DNA of 38,182 bases, taken from the IMG/VR virus record IMGVR_UViG_3300020474_001130, positions 1 to 38,182 of that record; one strand, written 5' to 3'. Positions 34,428-38,182 of this stretch are shown in pieces. This stretch comes from a virus. A program made the translations under genes and the position numbers. Position 1 is the first letter of the stretch; every line of letters starts with the position of its first letter. Below the pieces are notes generated by a model. It was given only the letters and a program-made list of their open reading frames with translations, was not told where the DNA came from and made no database searches.

Positions 34428-34858
34428 TGAGATTCCAAGAACTTATAGAAGGCGCATCAATGATGCCTTACTTCAAAGACCCTAAAGACAAAACACAAAA
34501 AACTTGGACCTTCCCAGATGCTTGGCAAAAAGACGAACCATTAGATACTCCATACATGAGCAATTATAGTATGAGACAATTTCTTGATGCGTTAGGTTAT
34601 AATCCAGACTTTGAAGATAATCAACCACCTGTACCAGCAAAAGAATTTATTGCTAGAACTACGCAATGGCTTCAAAAGAATATTGACAAGCCGTCAAAAT
34701 ACGAACCAACCCAAGTGGATAAAAATCCAGGTGGACCCACAATGTACACTGGTGGTAGAGAAGAAGGGCATATGAATAAAACAATCAAATACCACAACGA
34801 ACTTGCCAGAAAAATTATTGCCAAATATCCAGAAGTAACACATTTTGGTTTTAATTAA
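34427..34858 (+). CDS. Late protein with propeptide-like N-terminus, 143 aa
   Basis: The start overlaps the previous stop (TAATG). The N-terminus MRFQELIEGASMM closely fits a capsid-targeting propeptide, with a cleavage-type LIE followed by G (residues 6-8). The remainder has a proline- and aromatic-rich region (TWTFPDAWQKDEPLDTPYMS) and a helical C-terminus (HNELARKIIAKYPEVTHFGF). Function unknown. Its stop overlaps the nucleotidase start. Confidence 0.63.
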   Translation: MRFQELIEGASMMPYFKDPKDKTQKTWTFPDAWQKDEPLDTPYMSNYSMRQFLDALGYNPDFEDNQPPVPAKEFIARTTQWLQKNIDKPSKYEPTQVDKNPGGPTMYTGGREEGHMNKTIKYHNELARKIIAKYPEVTHFGFN

Positions 34859-35745
34859 TGCGTCTTTCCGAAATAAGCAGAACTATTGACATTTACAACA
34901 AAAGGTTGTATAATGAAAATATGGAATCGATGCCTACAGTTTATTTGGATATGGACGGAGTCCTTGCAGACTTTTTTGGTGGTATAGAAAAGTTGTATGG
35001 AGTCCAACATTGGAAAGAACTTACTTCTGACAGAACGAAAGATTTAAAAACAGAAGTAATTAAAAAAATTACAGGAACAAATTTCTTTGAAACTTTGCCT
35101 AAATTTAATACAGCAGATGCATTAATTAAATTAGTGCAGGATTTTACAGGCGGTGTATATTCAATTAACACTTCACCATTAAGAGGTGATAATAAAAATT
35201 CAGCATACTATAAAAAGATTTGGATAGGTAAGCATTTACCTAAACCACAAGAAATAATTGTTACAGGACGTAAAGAATCTTACGCAATGAATAAAAATAA
35301 CAAACCAAATATACTAATTGATGATAGACCAATCAATATACAACGTTGGACAGGTAGAGGTGGATATGGTATATTGTATCAAGCAAACAAAGATTCAGTA
35401 GGCAAAGTTCAAACTGGTTTAGAAGAGTATAAGAAAAAATATTTGATCACTAAAAACGAAGGCGTTGGAATTATTACAAAGCAAAATGCAACCAAAGACA
35501 GTCCTATCGGAAGTGAATATTCCAATGTTAAAAAATTAGGATTAGGCAAAGGCAAGCCTAAAAGTATGAGAGAAAACTTTGCAGATGGCAAAGGTCCAGG
35601 CAAACCTGGTGACAGTCAGAGACATGGAATACCCAAAGGTGCAACAATGGCACAATTACAAAAAGCCGCAAAAGCACCCGGCAGGAAAGGTCAATTGGCA
35701 CGTTGGCAAATCAATATGCGAAAAGGCAGAAAAAAAGCAAAATGA
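34858..35745 (+). CDS. 5'-deoxyribonucleotidase (HAD family) with basic C-terminal extension
   Basis: The 295-aa frame starts at 34858 (TAATG overlap); a second in-frame ATG at 34921 lies 6 nt after an early promoter, so two products (295 and 274 aa) are likely. The nucleotidase domain begins with PTVYLDMDGVLADFFGG, where D31 and D33 are the catalytic HAD aspartates, and continues with YSINTSPLRGDNK, KLVQDFTGGVYS and NILIDDRPINI for the remaining motifs. Such enzymes remove phosphate from deoxynucleoside monophosphates. From about residue 195 an added region follows (IITKQNATKDSPIGSEYSNV, then FADGKGPGKPGDSQRHGIPK and QLARWQINMRKGRKK). It is basic and not part of the enzyme; similar tails occur on marine phage virion proteins. 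Confidence 0.87.
   Translation: MRLSEISRTIDIYNKRLYNENMESMPTVYLDMDGVLADFFGGIEKLYGVQHWKELTSDRTKDLKTEVIKKITGTNFFETLPKFNTADALIKLVQDFTGGVYSINTSPLRGDNKNSAYYKKIWIGKHLPKPQEIIVTGRKESYAMNKNNKPNILIDDRPINIQRWTGRGGYGILYQANKDSVGKVQTGLEEYKKKYLITKNEGVGIITKQNATKDSPIGSEYSNVKKLGLGKGKPKSMRENFADGKGPGKPGDSQRHGIPKGATMAQLQKAAKAPGRKGQLARWQINMRKGRKKAK
34886..34914 (+). promoter_or_regulatory. Consensus early sigma70-type promoter inside the nucleotidase gene
   Basis: TTGACA (34886-34891), a 17-nt spacer and TATAAT (34909-34914): a full consensus match. It ends 6 nt before the in-frame ATG at 34921. An inverted repeat TACAAC-N5-GTTGTA (34894-34910) fills the spacer and touches the -10. Confidence 0.8.
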
Positions 35746-35897
35746 TATCAGAATCACCTGATAAAAAATGGTCAGTTAGAGTGGACGAAGAAGGTAATTT
35801 TCATTGGACAGATACCAAGCACATTTATGGTAAATACAGTATAGAAGAAATACTGGAAGCAATGGATATTATCAATGGCGTTCAGAAGAGCGAATAA
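35742..35897 (+). CDS. Small acidic protein, 51 aa
   Basis: The ATG at 35742 overlaps the nucleotidase stop (ATGA). The protein (WSVRVDEEGNFHWTDTKHIY then SIEEILEAMDIING) looks like a small alpha/beta unit. It was preferred over the longer in-frame start at 35703, which would use a TTG inside the upstream gene. No function recognised. Confidence 0.55.
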   Translation: MISESPDKKWSVRVDEEGNFHWTDTKHIYGKYSIEEILEAMDIINGVQKSE

Positions 35898-36033
35898 ACC
35901 CAAACCGTATAACTCACTAGGTAAAAAGCCTAAAAAGTTTAAGAGTTATCGTGTGCTGAAAGACGGCACAGTACAGCACTGGGATAAATCAGCAAATGGC
36001 AAAAGAGGTGGCTGGCGTCCTAAGAAAGTATAA
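35875..36033 (+). CDS. Small basic protein, 52 aa
   Basis: This short ORF overlaps the previous one by 23 nt. It encodes a lysine- and arginine-rich sequence (FRRANKPKPYNSLGKKPKKF, then VLKDGTVQHWDKSANGKRGG) ending in WRPKKV. Its TAA stop is part of the late promoter core that follows. Such strongly basic small proteins could bind DNA or package with it; no direct evidence. Confidence 0.5.
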   Translation: MAFRRANKPKPYNSLGKKPKKFKSYRVLKDGTVQHWDKSANGKRGGWRPKKV

Positions 36034-36036
36034 ATA
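36029..36036 (+). promoter_or_regulatory. Late promoter core, exact T4 consensus (TATAAATA)
   Basis: This is an exact TATAAATA match. Its TAA (36031-36033) is the stop codon of the preceding gene, and it ends 5 nt before the ATG at 36042. Confidence 0.75.
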
Positions 36037-36041
36037 ACAAT

Positions 36042-36284
36042 ATGAACTACTTGACAGAACTATTAAGAATAAGAGACGACGAAGGCACTAGCGGATGGGC
36101 AAAAGAAACTGCTAAAAGTATCCTTGCTTTAAAAGACAGATTCGAATCAAAAGAAATCACAGCAGATGCATTCGTAGAAGGACTAGAATCATTACGTTCA
36201 GGTGATGAAGAAGCAGGTCCAGGTAGCATAAACAACCGTGCTGTAATAGACAACGGCATAGAACATCTGAAAAAACTAGCCTAA
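36042..36284 (+). CDS. Small acidic helical protein, 80 aa
   Basis: The protein (MNYLTELLRIRDDEGTSGWA, then KSILALKDRFESKEITADAF and VEGLESLRSGDEEAGPGSIN) is acidic and mostly helical, with a glycine-rich loop before the C-terminal INNRAVIDNGIEHLKKLA. It has its own consensus late promoter. No domain recognised; a small internal or regulatory late protein is possible. Confidence 0.58.
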   Translation: MNYLTELLRIRDDEGTSGWAKETAKSILALKDRFESKEITADAFVEGLESLRSGDEEAGPGSINNRAVIDNGIEHLKKLA

Positions 36285-36301
36285 TTTCACACACAAAATC
36301 C

Positions 36302-36309
36302 GATAAATA
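36302..36309 (+). promoter_or_regulatory. Late promoter core (GATAAATA) with RBS
   Basis: The core ends 19 nt before the ATG at 36329, with TAGGAG at 36316-36321 as ribosome-binding site. Confidence 0.65.
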
Positions 36310-36328
36310 CACACATAGGAGATAAACT

Positions 36329-36421
36329 ATGTTTAAAAAGATAGCAAAAAAAGTTAATGGTTGGTACAAATTCTCTAAATTAAGAGTACTTGTGGACAGC
36401 ATTAAAAGAAAATTTAAGTAA
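36329..36421 (+). CDS. Basic 30-aa peptide
   Basis: This very short gene has both a late promoter core and a TAGGAG site, which makes it credible despite its size. The product (FKKIAKKVNGWYKFSKLRVL, then VDSIKRKFK) is a cationic, probably amphipathic helix with K and R on one side and aromatic and aliphatic residues on the other. It could interact with membranes or nucleic acids. The stop adjoins the next start codon. Confidence 0.52.
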   Translation: MFKKIAKKVNGWYKFSKLRVLVDSIKRKFK

Positions 36422-36604
36422 ATGCGTTACAAGGACATCAAAATGGTGGAGGCACGTATTGATTATCATTACGGCTTGGATCCAGAACTAATGGTGTACC
36501 GACATAAAATAGGCGATATTTACGGCAAGAAGAACCTTAAAGTGCCTCACGCAAAATACAGCACTTCTAAAAAAGTGAAGAATTTGTTTAAACCAAGTAA
36601 ATAA
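36422..36604 (+). CDS. Late protein with propeptide-like N-terminus, 60 aa
   Basis: The ATG directly follows the previous stop. The N-terminus MRYKDIKMVEARID fits the capsid-targeting pattern, with a possible cut after MVE before A (residues 8-10). The rest is basic and aromatic (YHYGLDPELMVYRHKIGDIY, then KYSTSKKVKNLFKPSK). No domain recognised. It is a candidate small head protein. Confidence 0.58.
   Translation: MRYKDIKMVEARIDYHYGLDPELMVYRHKIGDIYGKKNLKVPHAKYSTSKKVKNLFKPSK
36596..36603 (+). promoter_or_regulatory. Late promoter core (AGTAAATA)
   Basis: The core overlaps the end of the 60-aa gene and its stop, and ends 5 nt before the ATG at 36609. Confidence 0.58.
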
Positions 36605-36608
36605 ACAT

Positions 36609-36866
36609 ATGAAGATTAGAGATATCATATCAGAAGTAGCGTCAGTAGGCGCAACAAGTGCCGCCAATATTGCAACAGTGGCATCACCACACATAGCAGT
36701 AGGCCCTGATAGATTTAAGAAATCATACACAGGTACTCCTGGAAAGTCAGGAACAAAGGCTCCAAGATTACCGAAAGTAGTACAACCTAAAAAGAAAGAC
36801 GGCACAGCCAAAGGCGCTCATGCATTACCAGGAGTGAGTATCTTCGGTGGACCGCTAAAGAGATAA
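36609..36866 (+). CDS. Late protein with propeptide-like N-terminus, 85 aa
   Basis: The N-terminus MKIRDIISEVASVG fits the T4 capsid-targeting pattern, with ISE at residues 7-9 as a possible gp21-type cleavage site. An alanine-rich helix follows (GATSAANIATVASPHIAVGP), then a basic, proline-rich tail (KSGTKAPRLPKVVQPKKKDG). A small, processed internal head protein is a reasonable hypothesis, but nothing enzymatic is visible. It ends in FGGPLKR. Confidence 0.6.
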   Translation: MKIRDIISEVASVGATSAANIATVASPHIAVGPDRFKKSYTGTPGKSGTKAPRLPKVVQPKKKDGTAKGAHALPGVSIFGGPLKR

Positions 36867-36869
36867 ATA
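36862..36869 (+). promoter_or_regulatory. Late promoter core (GATAAATA) before the cysteine-rich peptide
   Basis: The core's TAA (36864-36866) is the preceding stop codon, and it ends 5 nt before the ATG at 36875. Confidence 0.63.
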
Positions 36870-36874
36870 TTAAC

Positions 36875-36961
36875 ATGGCTTGTAAAAATTGTAAATGCGA
36901 ATGTGAAAATTGCAACTGTGACTATTGCAGATGTGATGATTGCGGAGAAACAAGAGATTAA
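36875..36961 (+). CDS. Cysteine-rich 28-aa peptide, metallothionein-like
   Basis: The ORF encodes only 28 residues, 9 of them cysteine, in a regular C-x2-C-x-C-x-C-x2-C-x-C-x2-C-x-C-x2-C order (C3, C6, C8, C10, C13, C15, C18, C20, C23), starting MACKNCKCEC. There are no hydrophobic stretches. Alternating C-x-C and C-x2-C pairs are typical of metallothioneins, which bind Zn, Cu or Cd ions. A late promoter core with leaderless spacing supports real expression. A related cysteine cluster lies inside the next gene. Metal storage, protection or a small metal-folded decoration peptide are possible; no function is proven. Confidence 0.6.
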   Translation: MACKNCKCECENCNCDYCRCDDCGETRD

Positions 36962-36963
36962 TT

Positions 36964-38182
36964 ATGAAATTCAAAGAAATGTCAGGTGACGGAGTTCAAG
37001 CAACAGACTTAAAAAGAGTAGGTAAAGCAGAACCAAAAGTTTACGTACACAAAGACGGAAAAACAATCATGATACCTGCAGAGAAAAAGGATGAGTACAT
37101 GGCAAAAGGTTATAAACTTTCTTCTTTAAGAGCAGAAGATGACAATTCATCTAAAGGCATGAACAAATACGGATTAGCGGCAAAGAACAAAGATGGTAAA
37201 TTCTATTCATACAGAAATGGCAAACTAACAGGAACATTTGATAACATGGCAGACTTACAAAAACATCAACACGATTTAATTAAAGACGAATCAATACAAA
37301 CAGAAGACCTAGCACAAATGGCACAAAAAGTAGAACAAGACCACGAAGTGCAAATGGCAAGATCAGATTTATACAAAGCGGCAAAATATTCAATAGCACT
37401 TCATGAAATGTTAAAAAATGTTTCAGAAGAACAAGGTATTGAAGGTTGGGTAGCGGCAAAGATTACAAAAGCATCTGACTATTTGAGTTCAGTAAAACAT
37501 TATATGGAATATGATATGATGGAAAGCAAAGCAGTAACAGAATCAATGGCTTGTGATTGTGATGCAAATTGTGGTTGCGGTGGTGAATGCACAACAGGTT
37601 GTAACTGTAAACCAGGTTGCGATACTTTAGATGAAAGTTGGTTAGATGACCTTAAACAAATGGGTTATAGATTTAGAGATGAAATTAAAAGTTTAAGTGA
37701 TCCGGCACTTGCGGCAAAACTTCAAGCAGATGATCAAGCAGATTTAAGAACAGACAACATGGTAAATGATATAAACACTGTTCACGCAATGAATAGAACA
37801 CCTGTTGACAAAGGATACGACAACGAAACTATTGTTGGTTATATTTCTAAATATGTTATGCCAAGACATCCAGCATTGCACAATCAAGGTGACTTTTTAA
37901 AGAAAATGTTTCCTCCAGGACAAAATACAAGTAAAGATGTGTTGAGAGGACAATTACAAAAGATTGCACAGATGAGTCAAAAAGTTGATGTAGGGCAACA
38001 AGGACAACAAGGACAACAAACACAACAACCACAGACTGCGTCAATAGATTACAAACAATCTATGCACAAAAAATTTGAAGCAAAATTAAAAGAGTCTACA
38101 AAAAAAGCGGTACTTGAAGATTTTGTTGGTAAACCTATTTCAGAAGAAGAATTCGATAAATTAGCAGAGAAACAAGATGCCT
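36964..38182 (+). CDS. Large late virion-type protein, incomplete at the window end
   Basis: The frame is open from the ATG at 36964 to the last base (at least 406 residues) and continues beyond. It starts with MKFKEMSGDG, without a clear cleavage-type ExA motif. Residues about 139-178 hold a conserved helical block, YSIALHEMLKNVSE... then EGWVAAKITKASDYLSSVKH, that recurs in structural-type proteins of marine T4-like phages, as recalled. A cysteine-rich insert follows (residues 195-219, 8 Cys). The C-terminal visible part is acidic and helical with a QQGQQGQQTQQPQ run near residue 345. It is probably a head or core protein, inferred from the block and from its late cluster; the end is not available. 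Confidence 0.68.
   Translation, partial: MKFKEMSGDGVQATDLKRVGKAEPKVYVHKDGKTIMIPAEKKDEYMAKGYKLSSLRAEDDNSSKGMNKYGLAAKNKDGKFYSYRNGKLTGTFDNMADLQKHQHDLIKDESIQTEDLAQMAQKVEQDHEVQMARSDLYKAAKYSIALHEMLKNVSEEQGIEGWVAAKITKASDYLSSVKHYMEYDMMESKAVTESMACDCDANCGCGGECTTGCNCKPGCDTLDESWLDDLKQMGYRFRDEIKSLSDPALAAKLQADDQADLRTDNMVNDINTVHAMNRTPVDKGYDNETIVGYISKYVMPRHPALHNQGDFLKKMFPPGQNTSKDVLRGQLQKIAQMSQKVDVGQQGQQGQQTQQPQTASIDYKQSMHKKFEAKLKESTKKAVLEDFVGKPISEEEFDKLAEKQDA

Noticed and set aside
1-38182. tRNA genes, CRISPR array, integrase or insertion sequence
   Set aside because: No cloverleaf-like segment, regularly spaced repeat array, integrase or transposase motif was seen. Repeats found are within fibre coding sequence.

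Overview
The window is one compact, AT-rich stretch of a T4-like marine myovirus genome. The evidence is a T4-type clamp-loader subunit (gp44), a gp31/GroES-like co-chaperonin, ThyX, PhoH, peptide deformylase, HesB and very large modular fibre/baseplate proteins. Many short intergenic gaps also carry the T4-style late promoter core TAAATA. Low GC and the alphaproteobacterial-type seven-iron ferredoxin suggest a SAR11-like or other marine alphaproteobacterial host; that host assignment is inference. Almost everything is on the + strand. The exceptions are a small zinc-ribbon gene (about 1.2-1.5 kb) and phoH (22.9-23.6 kb). No tRNA, CRISPR array, insertion sequence or integrase was seen, and no stretch over 300 bases lacks a gene.

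Layout: (1) 0-1.9 kb: end of a UV-damage endonuclease, Fe/Mn superoxide dismutase, a small membrane protein, the zinc-ribbon protein and HesB/IscA. (2) 1.9-17.6 kb: virion adhesin/baseplate block with a 2127-aa beta-helix protein, two repeat fibres, a complete subtilisin-like protease, a 225-aa structural protein, a 1034-aa protein with Ig-like (He_PIG) repeats and a 181-aa protein. Several share an N-terminal NIG..(N)DG.GD..R.AF.K.N.NF.EL module. (3) 17.6-21.6 kb: small genes, a stand-alone piece of a C-family DNA polymerase, a GroES-like protein, a SET-domain protein and gp44. (4) 21.6-23.6 kb: ferredoxin, ThyX, parvulin PPIase and phoH. (5) 23.7-28.0 kb: two late proteins, then a probable lysis region with M15 peptidase, spanin-like pair, DUF1353 protein and holin candidate, plus a 2OG-Fe(II) oxygenase-like protein. 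(6) 28.1-31.7 kb: DnaJ, peptide deformylase and ClpA-like ATPase. (7) 31.7 kb to the end: many small late proteins, a nucleotidyltransferase, a 5'-nucleotidase, a 28-aa cysteine-rich peptide and an incomplete virion-type protein.

Three patterns stand out. First, five sigma70-type promoters all end 5-6 nt before an ATG, and many TAAATA late cores end 4-7 nt before an ATG, often using TAA as the upstream stop codon; this points to leaderless mRNAs. Second, superoxide dismutase and a cluster of late genes share a short N-terminus of the form M(K/R)....(I/L/V)xE, like the T4 capsid-targeting propeptide cleaved by gp21, so some enzymes may be packaged in the head. Third, the phage carries an unusual set of protein-folding and redox/metal genes: GroES, DnaJ, PPIase, PDF and ClpA; SOD, ferredoxin, HesB and a metallothionein-like peptide.
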